Shown: positions 7,074 through 16,009 of the stretch, piece after piece | Numbering within the stretch: the first letter of the stretch is position 1 | Layout of the letters: each line of letters opens with the position of its first letter | DNA from: a bacterium | Lineage (GTDB): Bacteria > Myxococcota_A > UBA9160 > UBA4427 | NCBI GenBank assembly: GCA_024742285.1 | Contig: JANSYR010000021.1 | Coordinates: 1 to 64,000 of the forward strand | Reading direction: 5' to 3' | DNA: 64,000 nt | Notes under the pieces: model-generated | What the model saw: only the letters and a program-made list of their open reading frames with translations | Databases searched by the model: none | What the model was told of the DNA's origin: nothing | Position numbers and translations under genes: made by a program

Positions 7074-8579
7074 TTAGATAACGTCGAAGAGGTCCTGGAT
7101 CATCTCGCTGACCGTCCGCACGACGCGCGCGTTGGCCTGGAAGTTCGACTGCAGCTTGACGAGCTGAGCGACCTCCTCGTCGATCGAGACGCTCGAGATC
7201 GAGTCGCGCCGGTCCTGCACGGACTGGAGGAGCGCTTCCTGCTGTTCGAGGGCACGATTCGCGGTACGGGCCCGCTGTCCGATCTCGCCGGTCAGGTTGA
7301 TCAGATTCGCCGCGATGCCCGCCGAGCTGCCCGTCGGCGCGCCCGGAACGTCGCCCGCGAGATAGCCGGTCACGCGCTCGTTCCTGATTCCACCCAGCTC
7401 GCGCGCCCAGCTCGCGTCGCCGATTCGCCCCCGAAGCGGCGGATCGAGCGGATCGATGTTCGCGCGGTCACCGGCAGCGATGTTGTCCGTCGAACCGCCC
7501 CGATCGGGATCGATCGCGTCCGAGATCCGGAGATCCCGTGCGGCCCCGTCGATGGTCGGGCGCGCGCTCATGTCCTGGAAGAAGTCGTTCCGCGTGTCGT
7601 CGACCAGCCCCACGCCGTCCTGATGCACAGCGTTGAATCGATCGACCAGCGTATAGACGAACGCATCGAGCTCCGCGATCGCGCCGGCGATCACCTGCTC
7701 CCGGGCGTTGATGGCCGAGCCGAGCTCGCCGCCGCTGATCTGGTTCGTCACGTCGAAGCTGCTGCCGGCCCCGGTGTAGTAGACCTGCGAGTACGTCGAA
7801 TCGAGCGGATTCGGATTCGTGGGGTCGACGACGGCTTCGAGCTGCCCCGCGACCCGCCGGTCCACCAGGGAGAGGCCACCCGCCAGTCGGATGGAGACCG
7901 ACCCGTCTTCGGTAGCGATCGTCTTGATCTCGATCTTCTCTGCGAGCTGGAGGACCAACGCGTCCTGTCGGTCCCGCAGGTCGTTCGCGGGCGCGAGGGT
8001 CTCCGCCTCGGCGATCCGTCCGTTCAACTCCGCGATCTCGCTCGCGAGGGAATTGATCTCGGGGATCAGACCGACGATGCCCCGGTCCGTGTCCCGCTGG
8101 AGCGTTCGCAGCTGGCTGTCCCAGCGATGGACCGTGTCGACGAAGGACTCGGCCGACGCCAGGACCTGGCCGCGAGCGACCTGCTGCCCCTCCTCGATCG
8201 CACCCTCGAGGCCGGCCATGGAGTCGAAGAACGACGCCAGCTCGTCACTCAGGCCTTCCGTCAGCTGATCGTTGACGATCGCTTCGATCTCGCGATACAG
8301 GGACGCGTCCGCGTCGGTCTCGGCGTACCGGGACGTCTCGCTGATGAGCCGTGTGTTGACGAACTGATCGACGATCCGCTCTACCGTGAGCTGCTCGACG
8401 CCGGAGCCGATCGCTCCGGCCGCGTCGGGCTGCGGCGTACCTGCCACCAGAACGGATCGCTGTCGCGAGTAGCCCGGCGTGTTGACGTTCGCGATGTTGT
8501 GACCGGTCGTCGCCATGCTTCGCTGGACGACGGTGATCCCACGGGTCGCGGTCTCGAGTGCGTCGAAGAGTCCTGCCAT
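7074..8579 (-). CDS. flgK: Hook-filament junction protein FlgK (HAP1)
   Basis: 501-residue junction protein. The start MAGLFDALETATRGITVVQRSM and the motif NIANVNTPGYSRQR are diagnostic of the flagellar rod/hook family. The C-terminus (VSIDEEVAQLVKLQSNFQANARVVRTVSEM) is the standard D0 helix. Length is normal for FlgK without added domains. The gene lies 10 bp after flgN and 29 bp before flgL, inside the operon that starts with flgF. Confidence 0.97.
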   Translation of the reverse strand: MAGLFDALETATRGITVVQRSMATTGHNIANVNTPGYSRQRSVLVAGTPQPDAAGAIGSGVEQLTVERIVDQFVNTRLISETSRYAETDADASLYREIEAIVNDQLTEGLSDELASFFDSMAGLEGAIEEGQQVARGQVLASAESFVDTVHRWDSQLRTLQRDTDRGIVGLIPEINSLASEIAELNGRIAEAETLAPANDLRDRQDALVLQLAEKIEIKTIATEDGSVSIRLAGGLSLVDRRVAGQLEAVVDPTNPNPLDSTYSQVYYTGAGSSFDVTNQISGGELGSAINAREQVIAGAIAELDAFVYTLVDRFNAVHQDGVGLVDDTRNDFFQDMSARPTIDGAARDLRISDAIDPDRGGSTDNIAAGDRANIDPLDPPLRGRIGDASWARELGGIRNERVTGYLAGDVPGAPTGSSAGIAANLINLTGEIGQRARTANRALEQQEALLQSVQDRRDSISSVSIDEEVAQLVKLQSNFQANARVVRTVSEMIQDLFDVI

Positions 8580-8589
8580 CGATCGTCCC

Positions 8590-9129
8590 TCAGATCGCCG
8601 CGCGAACGAGGCGTCCGCGACCGGCGGACGATTCCGAGGATCGGCCGGGGCCGTAGCCCTCGGCTTCGGGGATCGCCTGACCGAGCATGCGCAGCGTGTC
8701 CTGCACGCGACCCAGGGTCCGGTTCGCGAAGTCCTCGTTCGCGGCGAGGAGCGCGCGCGTCGAATCCATCAGTGCGCGCAGCCGCGCCTGGCGATCCACC
8801 AGCCCGTTCGCCACGTCCCCCAGCTTCGGCAAGAGCTCGGAGAGGCGCGCTTCCGCGGGCGTCTCCCCGAGGACGCTCGCCAGGGCGCGGGTCAGCTCCA
8901 CCCGGGATTCCCCGTGCAGCCGGGCCTCCGCTCCGAGCGCCTCCTTCTCGGCCGTGGTCCGCTCGAGGTCGCGGGGGTCGAGCGTGATCAGCTCGTCCTC
9001 TTCACGACGCAGGACCTGCTTGAACCGGCGATAGGTCTCCTCTTCCGCCTCGACGACGACCTCGAGTCGCGTCACCAGCTCGCGAATCGAGCTCGCCGTC
9101 CGATCGTCGGGCTTCGACACCGAGCTCAT
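8590..9129 (-). CDS. flgN: FlgN-like export chaperone for FlgK/FlgL
   Basis: 179-residue, largely alpha-helical acidic protein (LVTRLEVVVEAEEETYRRFKQ, a DELITLDPRDLE segment, then KEALGAEARLHGESR). This is the layout of FlgN, the cytoplasmic chaperone that keeps FlgK and FlgL export-ready. Identification rests on the helical pattern, size and location between flgJ and flgK. The Arg/Ser/Gly C-terminus may be disordered. Its start overlaps the flgJ stop by 4 bp (ATGA). Confidence 0.82.
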   Translation of the reverse strand: MSSVSKPDDRTASSIRELVTRLEVVVEAEEETYRRFKQVLRREEDELITLDPRDLERTTAEKEALGAEARLHGESRVELTRALASVLGETPAEARLSELLPKLGDVANGLVDRQARLRALMDSTRALLAANEDFANRTLGRVQDTLRMLGQAIPEAEGYGPGRSSESSAGRGRLVRAAI

Positions 9130-9461
9130 CGCGCCGCCTCCTCCGTCGTGCCGTCCTCGTCCGGATCGGCGGCGTCTTCCCGCGCGTCGGTGAGCTGGCC
9201 TTCGAGCTGCTCTGCGAGACCGAATCGACCGTCCTCGGCGATCAGCCGCGCGTATTCCTGATAGAGATGGTCCTGGTACATGCGGCCGGCCTGCCCGCCG
9301 TCGAAGAGTCCCCCCTCGCTCTTCGGCGCGGCGCGGCGGAGCATCTCCCCCACGATGTACGCCTCGAAGGACTTGAGCGCGGTCTTCTCGTCCATCTTTC
9401 CCGCCGGCGTCTTGCCGAGGCTGTTCACCGTCGGCAGCGGCGGCGCCGTGATTCCGTCCAT
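9126..9461 (-). CDS. flgJ: Rod-binding protein FlgJ, N-terminal domain only
   Basis: 111-residue protein matching the N-terminal rod-cap domain of FlgJ (EKTALKSFEAYIVGEMLRRA, GGLFDGGQAGRMYQDHLYQEYA). The C-terminal muramidase domain of enteric FlgJ is absent, as in many other phyla, so peptidoglycan cutting must be done by another enzyme. The ATG at 9461 is preferred with GAGAGGG upstream; a GTG one codon earlier is possible. It overlaps flgN by 4 bp. The acidic tail (DAADPDEDGTTEE) is unusual. Confidence 0.88.
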   Translation of the reverse strand: MDGITAPPLPTVNSLGKTPAGKMDEKTALKSFEAYIVGEMLRRAAPKSEGGLFDGGQAGRMYQDHLYQEYARLIAEDGRFGLAEQLEGQLTDAREDAADPDEDGTTEEAAR

Positions 9462-9498
9462 CACGCGACCCTCTCGTTCGTTTCGATTGCGCGAAACT

Positions 9499-10629
9499 TC
9501 ACATCATCTCCACGTCGGCGGCGAGCGCGCCGCTCGCCTTGATCGCCTGGATGATCGAGATCAGATCCGTGGGCGTCGTGCCCATCGCGTTCAGGGCGCG
9601 GACGAGCTCGCCGATCGTGACCGTGTCTTCGATCACGCTCAGCTGTGCCTGCTCCTCGAAGGCCTCGATCTCGGTGTTCTGGAGTCGGGTCGTCTCGCCG
9701 CGGCCGAAGGGCGCGGGCTGGGACACCTGATTGGTCCGGTTCACGATCACCGTCAGGTTGCCGTGGGAGACCGCGACGGTGGAGACGCGTACGCGATCGC
9801 CCATCACGATGGTGCCGGTCCGCTCGTTCAGGATGATGCGTGCCGCCTTGTCCGGGACCACGTCGAGGGTCTCGACCCGTGCGAGGAAGCCCACCACGTC
9901 GTCGCGGTACGCAGTCGGAATCGTGAGGTCGAGCGTCCCCGAGTCGCGCGCTGCGGCCACCCGGGCGTCGAACGCCTCGTTGATGCGACTCGCCGTCCTG
10001 CGCGCCGTCGTGAAGTCCGGATTATGGAGCGAGATCTCGAACTGCTCGCGGCCTACGAGGCTGTACGCCACCTCCCGCTCGACGGTCGCGCCCCCCACGA
10101 GGGTGCCCACCGTCGGATGGTTCTGGGAGACGGCCGCGCCACCCCCTTCGACCGAGAAGCCGCCCACCGCCACGGCACCCTGGGCGATCGCATAGATCTC
10201 GCCGTCGTTGCCGAGGAGCGGGGTCATCAGGAGCATCCCACCCTCGAGGCTCTGCGCATCGCCAATCGAGGAGACGACCGCGTCGATCTCGGTCCCGGTC
10301 CGCGCGAAGGGCGGGAGGTCGGCGGTCACCATGACCGCCGCGACGTTCGCCACGCGGATCGCGTTCGGGTCGAGGGCGATGCCCATCTTCGAGAGCAGGC
10401 TGCGGAGGGACTGGGTCGTGAAGCGCGCGCCGGCCTTGTCTCCGGTGCCGCGCAGGCCGACGACGAGGCCGTAGCCGATGATCTGGTTCGATCGCACGCC
10501 CTTGACCGAAGCCATGTCCTTGAGCCGCGCTGCGTCGGCGGTCGGGGTTCCCAGAGCGAAGAGCACGACCAGCGCGAGGATCACCCGCAGGCCGCGACGA
10601 ATCCGGTCCTCTACACGACAGACGCGCAT
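9499..10629 (-). CDS. flgI: Flagellar P-ring protein FlgI
   Basis: 376-residue periplasmic P-ring subunit. It has a Sec signal peptide (VILALVVLFALGTPTADA), then the highly conserved start of the mature protein (KDMASVKGVRSNQIIGYGLVVGLRGTGDK) and the C-terminal GTTPTDLISIIQAIKASGALAADVEM. Full length. Its ATG overlaps the flgH stop (ATGA). Presence of FlgI and FlgH shows a Gram-negative flagellum crossing an outer membrane. Confidence 0.98.
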   Translation of the reverse strand: MRVCRVEDRIRRGLRVILALVVLFALGTPTADAARLKDMASVKGVRSNQIIGYGLVVGLRGTGDKAGARFTTQSLRSLLSKMGIALDPNAIRVANVAAVMVTADLPPFARTGTEIDAVVSSIGDAQSLEGGMLLMTPLLGNDGEIYAIAQGAVAVGGFSVEGGGAAVSQNHPTVGTLVGGATVEREVAYSLVGREQFEISLHNPDFTTARRTASRINEAFDARVAAARDSGTLDLTIPTAYRDDVVGFLARVETLDVVPDKAARIILNERTGTIVMGDRVRVSTVAVSHGNLTVIVNRTNQVSQPAPFGRGETTRLQNTEIEAFEEQAQLSVIEDTVTIGELVRALNAMGTTPTDLISIIQAIKASGALAADVEMM

Positions 10630-11393
10630 CAGAACGGGTACGCCCAGTCGAGGAAACGGGTCATGAATCCAGGACGCTGCTTGTCGTCGAGGACGCCCAT
10701 TCCGTCGTAGGAGAGGCGCATCTCGGCGACCGAGTTGCTGAGCACGCTGTTCTCGATCGTGAGGTCTTCCCGGCGAACGAGGCCCTCGAGCGAGATGTAC
10801 TGCGCCTCGTGATTCACCACGACGGATCGCCGACCGCGGATGTGAAGGATGCCGTTCGGGAGCACACCGATCACCCGACAGGTGATGACGCCGGTAAAGG
10901 TTCCTCGGCGACTCGTGAGCGCCTCCCCGGTGAACTCGGTCTGCATCTGACTGTTCACGACGTTGAGCTGGCTCCCCTGGTCGACACCGGTCCCCTCGTC
11001 GTCGAATCCGAAGATCCGCAGCAGTCCCTGGATGGGGCTCGCAACGAGCTTCTGGAAACCGACGTCGGAGGAGAGACCGACGTTCGCGAGCCGGTTGGCG
11101 TCCGTTTCCGTCCGGGCATCCCCTTGTGCCTCCGTCGCCTCGACGATCACCACCGTGACGAGATCGCCGACAGTGGCGGCTTTCTCGTCGAAGAACAGGA
11201 ACGACCCGGACTGGGTCGCCCCCGTCCAGATCGAACCGTCGGTCGTGGGGCGCGCAGGCGGCGTCGGAAGCGCCTCGTAGTCCATCGGCTCACGCGCCTC
11301 GCGCAGCGACGTCTCGACGCAGCCGACGGAGAGCGCGACGAATGCGACGGCGACGACGCCGAGAGCGCGGCTTCCGCGATCAGAACGCGACAT
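10629..11393 (-). CDS. flgH: Flagellar L-ring lipoprotein FlgH
   Basis: Outer-membrane L-ring subunit of about 254 residues. It has a lipoprotein signal (VVAVAFVALSVGCVETS, lipid-modified Cys), the SGSFLFFDEKAATVGDLVTVVI block, and ends SYDGMGVLDDKQRPGFMTRFLDW. The ATG at 11393 has GGAGGGG at good spacing and overlaps the flgA stop by 14 bp; longer upstream starts lack this site. Same operon as flgI. Confidence 0.96.
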   Translation of the reverse strand: MSRSDRGSRALGVVAVAFVALSVGCVETSLREAREPMDYEALPTPPARPTTDGSIWTGATQSGSFLFFDEKAATVGDLVTVVIVEATEAQGDARTETDANRLANVGLSSDVGFQKLVASPIQGLLRIFGFDDEGTGVDQGSQLNVVNSQMQTEFTGEALTSRRGTFTGVITCRVIGVLPNGILHIRGRRSVVVNHEAQYISLEGLVRREDLTIENSVLSNSVAEMRLSYDGMGVLDDKQRPGFMTRFLDWAYPF

Positions 11394-12141
11394 GGACCCG
11401 CCCCTCCGCATCGATACGGCCCGAGAGCTCACGCTTCGAGTCGACGTTCAGGACCCGGATCCAGTCGCCGAGTGCCCCCGCCTCCTGAGCGCGCCCCATC
11501 GCGCTCACGCGCAGCGGTCCCGCCTGGAGGACGAGCTGGACGCGATCCCCCCGTTCGACCAGAGGAACGCCCTCGACCTGCGAGGCGCGGAACACCCGGT
11601 CCTTGCGCAGCGAACGCTTCGCGCGCAGCCCGATCACCTCCGCCACTTCGCGGACGACGTCACGCGGCAGGCGATTGGCGTCGCGATCGACGACAGTGAA
11701 ATCGGAGGCGTCGAGAATCATCCCCCGTTGGATGTCACGGACAGGAACGACCACTCTCTCGGTCCGTCGGACGTAGGGCGAGACGACGGCGCGACGGACG
11801 AGGCGATCGCCCGCGTAGAGCGAGATGGCGAGCGGCACCCGGCCGCGCAGCGGCTCGGCCGCGCGGGTCGAGATTTCCGTTCGGAGCGTCCCGGGATACC
11901 GGTCCCGGTCCACGGTGAAGCTGCCGAGCGGCGGGATGTCGATCGACGTACGGGCACCTTCCGCCTCCGAACGCGCGATCCGCGCCCGGACGAAGCGCTC
12001 GATGTCGGTGCGGACGCGCTTCTCGCCGGCGTCGGCCTGCGCCGACGCGACGACGAGCGCCTGCCCCGTGATCGCCACGAGGAGCAGACATGCGATCGTC
12101 CACGAACGCCCCGCCGCAATTCGGTTTCCCCACCTTCGCAA
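11380..12141 (-). CDS. flgA: Flagellar P-ring assembly chaperone FlgA
   Basis: 253-residue periplasmic chaperone for FlgI. A signal peptide (IACLLLVAITGQALVVASAQA) is followed by a divergent N-terminal part and a well-conserved SAF domain at about residues 125-190 (VVVPVRDIQRGMILDASDF, then VIGLRAKRSLRKDRVFRASQV) and the C-terminal GDRVQLVLQAGPLRVSAMG. It starts with TTG, supported by GGAGGAAGG upstream. It lies between flgG and flgH. Confidence 0.93.
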   Translation of the reverse strand: MRRWGNRIAAGRSWTIACLLLVAITGQALVVASAQADAGEKRVRTDIERFVRARIARSEAEGARTSIDIPPLGSFTVDRDRYPGTLRTEISTRAAEPLRGRVPLAISLYAGDRLVRRAVVSPYVRRTERVVVPVRDIQRGMILDASDFTVVDRDANRLPRDVVREVAEVIGLRAKRSLRKDRVFRASQVEGVPLVERGDRVQLVLQAGPLRVSAMGRAQEAGALGDWIRVLNVDSKRELSGRIDAEGRVHVAF

Positions 12142-12205
12142 CTTGCCTTCCTCCGGTATCTGCGCGCCGACGCGCGCGTCAGCCGCCTACCACGGCGGCA
12201 GTCGC

Positions 12206-12991
12206 CTACTGCGAGAGCTGGGACGCGATGCGGAGCATCTCGTCGCCGGCCTGGATCACTCGGGAGCTGACCTCGAAAGCCCGCTGGGCGAGGATCATCT
12301 GGACGAGCTCCTCGGCGACCTCGACGTTCGAGCCCTCGAGGAAGCCTGCCGCGATCCCGCCGAAGCCGTTCTGCTCGGGCAGCCCCGTCTCCGGGTCGCC
12401 CGAGGCATTGGTCGCCTCGAACTGGTTTCCGCCGACCATTCGCAGACCTGCCGGGTTGGCGAAGCGCGCGAGCTGGATCTGGCCGAGGTTGAGAGGCTGG
12501 GAGTTCCCCGCCTGGGCTGCGTTCACGGTTCCGTCGGGAAGCACCGTCACGGAGATGGCGTCCGGCGGGACGGTGATGTTCGGAATCACCTGGTAGCCCT
12601 GGGCGGTCACCACGTTGCCGTCGCCATCGAGCTTGAACGTGCCGTCTCGAGTGAAGACGAGGTCGCCGTTCGGGCGCTGGACCTGGAAGAAGCCCAGGCC
12701 GTCGATGGCCATGTCGAGCTGATTCCCCGTGTTCAGACGATCGCCCGCGCTGAAGATCTGGTTGATCGCGCCGAGCTGGACGCCGTGACCGACCTGGACA
12801 CCCGTCGGCAGCACGGAGCCGTCGTCACTCGACGCGCCCGGAGCTCGCAGAGTCTCGTAGAAGAGATCCTGGAACTCGGCCCGGGACTTCTTGAAGCCCG
12901 TGGTCCCGACGTTCGCGATGTTGTTCGCGATCGTGTCGATCTGTGCCTGCTGGGCCTCCATGCCGGTGGCCGCGGTGAATAGAGCTCGCAT
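12206..12991 (-). CDS. flgG: Flagellar distal rod protein FlgG
   Basis: 261-residue distal rod protein. It starts MRALFTAATGMEAQQAQIDTIANN and has NVGTTGFKKSRAEFQDL and the C-terminal VEVAEELVQMILAQRAFEVSSRVIQAGDEML, diagnostic of FlgG. Normal length. Its ATG overlaps the flgF stop by one base. Cotranscribed with flgF from the sigma-54 site at 13.8 kb. Confidence 0.98.
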   Translation of the reverse strand: MRALFTAATGMEAQQAQIDTIANNIANVGTTGFKKSRAEFQDLFYETLRAPGASSDDGSVLPTGVQVGHGVQLGAINQIFSAGDRLNTGNQLDMAIDGLGFFQVQRPNGDLVFTRDGTFKLDGDGNVVTAQGYQVIPNITVPPDAISVTVLPDGTVNAAQAGNSQPLNLGQIQLARFANPAGLRMVGGNQFEATNASGDPETGLPEQNGFGGIAAGFLEGSNVEVAEELVQMILAQRAFEVSSRVIQAGDEMLRIASQLSQ

Positions 12992-13728
12992 CAGCGGATT
13001 CCTTCGATCAGTCTCTGGGTGGTTTCATCGTCGACCTGCATCGCACGCACGTTCGTCTCGAAGGCGCGCTGGAGCATGACCATCGTGGCCAGCTCCCTCG
13101 ATGCATCGACGTTCGAGCCCTCGATCGAGCCCGGGATGAACTGGTTTCTCTCGAGGACGCGGAGCCCCGCGTCCTCCGGCGCGCTGAAGACGCTCTGTCC
13201 CTCGCGCTTCAAGGCCTGGGGGTCGTCGAAGTCGGCCACCTTGAGGCGACCGATCACGTTTCCGGTCGAGTCGACGATCGCGCCGGTCTGATCGATCCGC
13301 GCGGCGCTGTCCCGGACCTCGATCGAACCGCCCTCGCCCTGCACGGGGTAGCCGGACGGCGTCGCGAGCTCTCCCTCGCGATTCAGCATGAAGTTGCCGG
13401 CGCGCGTGTAGCGCGTGCCCTGGGGCGTCAGGATCTCGAAGAAGCCCGGGCCGTCGATCATCGTGTGGAGCGGCGACCCCGTTCGTTCGACCGAGCCGCG
13501 CTCGAAGTTCGAGCCGACCTCGTCCGTGGAGACGAAGCTCGTCGCCGGCGCGCCGTTCACCGCCTGCCCCGAAGCCGCCCGGAGCGACGACTCGAGGACG
13601 GCGCGAAAGATCGACTCCGAGCGCTTGTACCCCGGCGTTCCGACGTTCGACAGGTTGTTCGACACGACATCGAGATCGCGCAGCTGCGCCGATGCCCCTG
13701 ATGCCGAGATGTAGGATTCGCTGCCCAT
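12991..13728 (-). CDS. flgF: Flagellar proximal rod protein FlgF
   Basis: 245-residue rod protein. It begins MGSESYISASGASAQLRDLDVVSNNL with NVGTPGYKRSESIF and ends with ATMVMLQRAFETNVRAMQVDDETTQRLIEGIR, the rod-family termini. The start at 13728 is selected over an upstream in-frame ATG because AGAGGAAG lies just before it and the sigma-54 promoter at 13795-13810 would fall inside the longer version. First gene of the flgFGAHIJNKL-csrA-fliW operon. Confidence 0.95.
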   Translation of the reverse strand: MGSESYISASGASAQLRDLDVVSNNLSNVGTPGYKRSESIFRAVLESSLRAASGQAVNGAPATSFVSTDEVGSNFERGSVERTGSPLHTMIDGPGFFEILTPQGTRYTRAGNFMLNREGELATPSGYPVQGEGGSIEVRDSAARIDQTGAIVDSTGNVIGRLKVADFDDPQALKREGQSVFSAPEDAGLRVLERNQFIPGSIEGSNVDASRELATMVMLQRAFETNVRAMQVDDETTQRLIEGIR

Positions 13729-13794
13729 GCCTTCCTCTTGCCCACCGCTCCGTACGTCGAACGCACTCCGGGTGGCATTCCTGGGGAGGGCATT

Positions 13795-13810
13795 CGCAAG
13801 CCCCGTGCCA
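13795..13810 (-). promoter_or_regulatory. Sigma-54 (-24/-12) promoter of the flgF operon
   Basis: Minus strand reads TGGCAC-GGGGC-TTGCG: perfect -24 box, -12 GC at the right distance, only the last base off consensus. Transcription should start near 13784, about 55 bp before the flgF ATG. It separates the rod-ring-hook-junction operon from the upstream flhG end. Confidence 0.8.
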
Positions 13811-13958
13811 CGCGCCGCGCAGGACCGGGAAGACTGCAACCCCTCGGATCCAGTCGTCTTTTTCGGAAGACGCCCGAAGGTGGCCGGCAAGATCTGCCCA
13901 CCTCGGCCCGCGGATTGAAAGCCTTCGTTTCAGGCTGGAAGGCGCGCAGGGCCCCGGA

Positions 13959-14828
13959 CTACGCCGTCGCTCCGGCGAGCTCCTCGCCGATCGAGTCGGC
14001 GAGCAGCCTGATCCGGCGCGAGATCGGCGCGCGGGGCGCGTCGTCGAAGAGCGGGACCTGTCGTGCGACGGCGGTGCGTGCGGCGGGGTCGTCGGGCAGG
14101 ACCGCGCGCAGCGGCAGCGGTCGATCGAGGAAGCGTCGGGTCATGCGCTCGAGGGCGAGATGGGTGCGCGCGCCCTCTTCCGCGTCTCGCGCCCGGTTCA
14201 CGACGAGCTCGAGATCGACCTCCGGCCGTCGCTCCACGAGCCGACGCGCCATCGTGTAGGCATCGGCGAGGCTCGTAGGCTCCGGTGTCGCAACGAGCCA
14301 GACCCGATCGCAGGCACAGGCGACCTCCACCACCGAGGCGCCGATCCCCGCCCCGAGGTCGAAGACCGTGAGGTCGTGCTCCGCGAAGCGAGCCGCGAAG
14401 GGATCGTCCGGTCGCCCGGCCGCCAGACGGGCGATCAGGTTCGCGCCGGGCTCCGAAGATCCGCTCACGAGCAGGTCGAGCCGGTCCGTCCCGCGCGTGA
14501 GGAGCCGGTCGAACCCGACCCTCCCTTCGATCCAGTCGCTCAGCGTGAAGGACGGGATCCAACCCAGCAGGAGGTCTGCGTTCGCAAGTCCCGCGTCTCC
14601 GTCGACGAGCAGGACCCGTCGCCGCTCCGCGAAGCGAGCCATCGCCAGCGAGAGATTCACGGCGAGCAGGCTCTTGCCGACGCCGCCCTTGCCACTCACG
14701 ATCGCCAGGCTGCGAGGCGGGCGCTCCACGTCCAGTCCGCCGGTTGCCGGCGTACGCGAACGCCGACGGGCGGAGAGCCCGGTCGCCTGCCCATCCCGTG
14801 CCCGCTGCCCGGGTGCGTCCACGATCAT
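13959..14828 (-). CDS. flhG: MinD/ParA-family flagellar number regulator FlhG
   Basis: 289-residue ATPase that limits flagellar number, usually acting on FlhF and on the flagellar master regulator. The deviant Walker A motif KGGVGKSLLAVNLS and the following VLLVDGDAGLANADLLLG are clear; the ATPase core fills most of the protein. The start at 14828 overlaps the flhF stop (ATGA). The FlhF-FlhG pair suggests polar flagella with controlled copy number. The C-terminal amphipathic helix is not obvious by eye. Confidence 0.93.
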   Translation of the reverse strand: MIVDAPGQRARDGQATGLSARRRSRTPATGGLDVERPPRSLAIVSGKGGVGKSLLAVNLSLAMARFAERRRVLLVDGDAGLANADLLLGWIPSFTLSDWIEGRVGFDRLLTRGTDRLDLLVSGSSEPGANLIARLAAGRPDDPFAARFAEHDLTVFDLGAGIGASVVEVACACDRVWLVATPEPTSLADAYTMARRLVERRPEVDLELVVNRARDAEEGARTHLALERMTRRFLDRPLPLRAVLPDDPAARTAVARQVPLFDDAPRAPISRRIRLLADSIGEELAGATA

Positions 14829-16009
14829 GCCGCGGCCCCGAAGAGCGATCGGACCATCGGACCCGATTCGGCGGGCTCGAAGTCCTCGGGGACCCGCTGC
14901 CCCGTTCCCAGCCAGGAGGCCGGGGGGCAGTGCGGATCGAGCAGGAGGTCGACGACGGGGCGCAGACTCTCGCATTCGTCGGTCCGCGTGAACACGATGC
15001 GATCCGGTCGGAGCGACGCGAACCGGTCGAGCTGGGCTCGGAGGATCTCCGGGCGGGCCGTCGCGTCGACGACGAGCTCGACGCGCAGCGCCGCTCCCAG
15101 GCGATCACGGAGCGGCTCGAGCGAGACGAGTCGGCTCTCGTCCTCGCGCCCCCGCCCCGCGGTGTCGACCAGCACCTCGTGCCCGGCGCGGCGCGCCGGC
15201 AATCGCGCGATCTCCGTCGCGGAGCTCGCCTCGACGAAGGGCGATTCGAGGAGCGCCGCGTAGCGCCGCAAGGGATCGGACGCGCCCACCCGGTAGTGAT
15301 CGAGCGACACGAGCGTCACGTCCCGCTCTCCTTCTTCGTTGCGTGCCGCGAGCTTCGCCAGCGTCGTCGTCTTGCCGACCCCCGGCGCGCCCACGAGCAT
15401 CCGCACCTGGCCCGGCTCGAGGGGACGCGGTGGCGCGAGCCGGGACTCGATCGACGTGCGCACGAAGCGTTCGAGCCCCACGCCTGGCGTGTCCTCACAC
15501 GCGTGCTGGAAGCCCGAGATCAGATGTTCCCGGGTCGACGGCGCGAGCCCCGCGATCTCGAGCCGACGCCGCGCGAGATCGAGGCCCGCTTCGTCGGTGG
15601 GCGAGAGCGCGCCGCGCTCGGATGGACCCAGCGCGCGACCGAGCGCTTCGATGGCGCGGTGGACGGACCGGAGCTCGCTGCGCATCTCGGCCTCGAAGCG
15701 GGCGAGCCGATCGTTCGTCACGGCGACGGACGCGGCCCTCTCCGCCTCGGACCTCGCCTCCCCAGGCTCGACGAGCGCGCGCAGATCGGGCGCCACCGGA
15801 GCGGAGTCCAGCGGTGTCTCGAGGGGCCTGGCGTCCCCCCGTTCCCGCGCGGCCTGGACCTCGACCACGCTCCGCGAGAGCAACCCGAACCGATCCCAGC
15901 CCCGATGGATCGTGCGTGAGCCGAGAATCAGCGCGTCCGGCCCCAGCTCGGCCCGCACCTGGGCGAGCGCTTCCGGGAGGCTCGGTGCCTCAAACCGTTT
16001 GATGTGCAT
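14825..16009 (-). CDS. flhF: Flagellar GTPase FlhF
   Basis: 394-residue SRP-type GTPase that sets the site of flagellar assembly. The N-terminal B domain starts MHIKRFEAPSLPEALAQVRAELGPDA. The NG domain holds the P-loop VGAPGVGKTTTLAKLAA, the DTAGRGREDES switch and VFTRTDE (G4-like). Its start overlaps the flhA stop by 20 bp. Between flhA and flhG, the standard order. Confidence 0.95.
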   Translation of the reverse strand: MHIKRFEAPSLPEALAQVRAELGPDALILGSRTIHRGWDRFGLLSRSVVEVQAARERGDARPLETPLDSAPVAPDLRALVEPGEARSEAERAASVAVTNDRLARFEAEMRSELRSVHRAIEALGRALGPSERGALSPTDEAGLDLARRRLEIAGLAPSTREHLISGFQHACEDTPGVGLERFVRTSIESRLAPPRPLEPGQVRMLVGAPGVGKTTTLAKLAARNEEGERDVTLVSLDHYRVGASDPLRRYAALLESPFVEASSATEIARLPARRAGHEVLVDTAGRGREDESRLVSLEPLRDRLGAALRVELVVDATARPEILRAQLDRFASLRPDRIVFTRTDECESLRPVVDLLLDPHCPPASWLGTGQRVPEDFEPAESGPMVRSLFGAAA

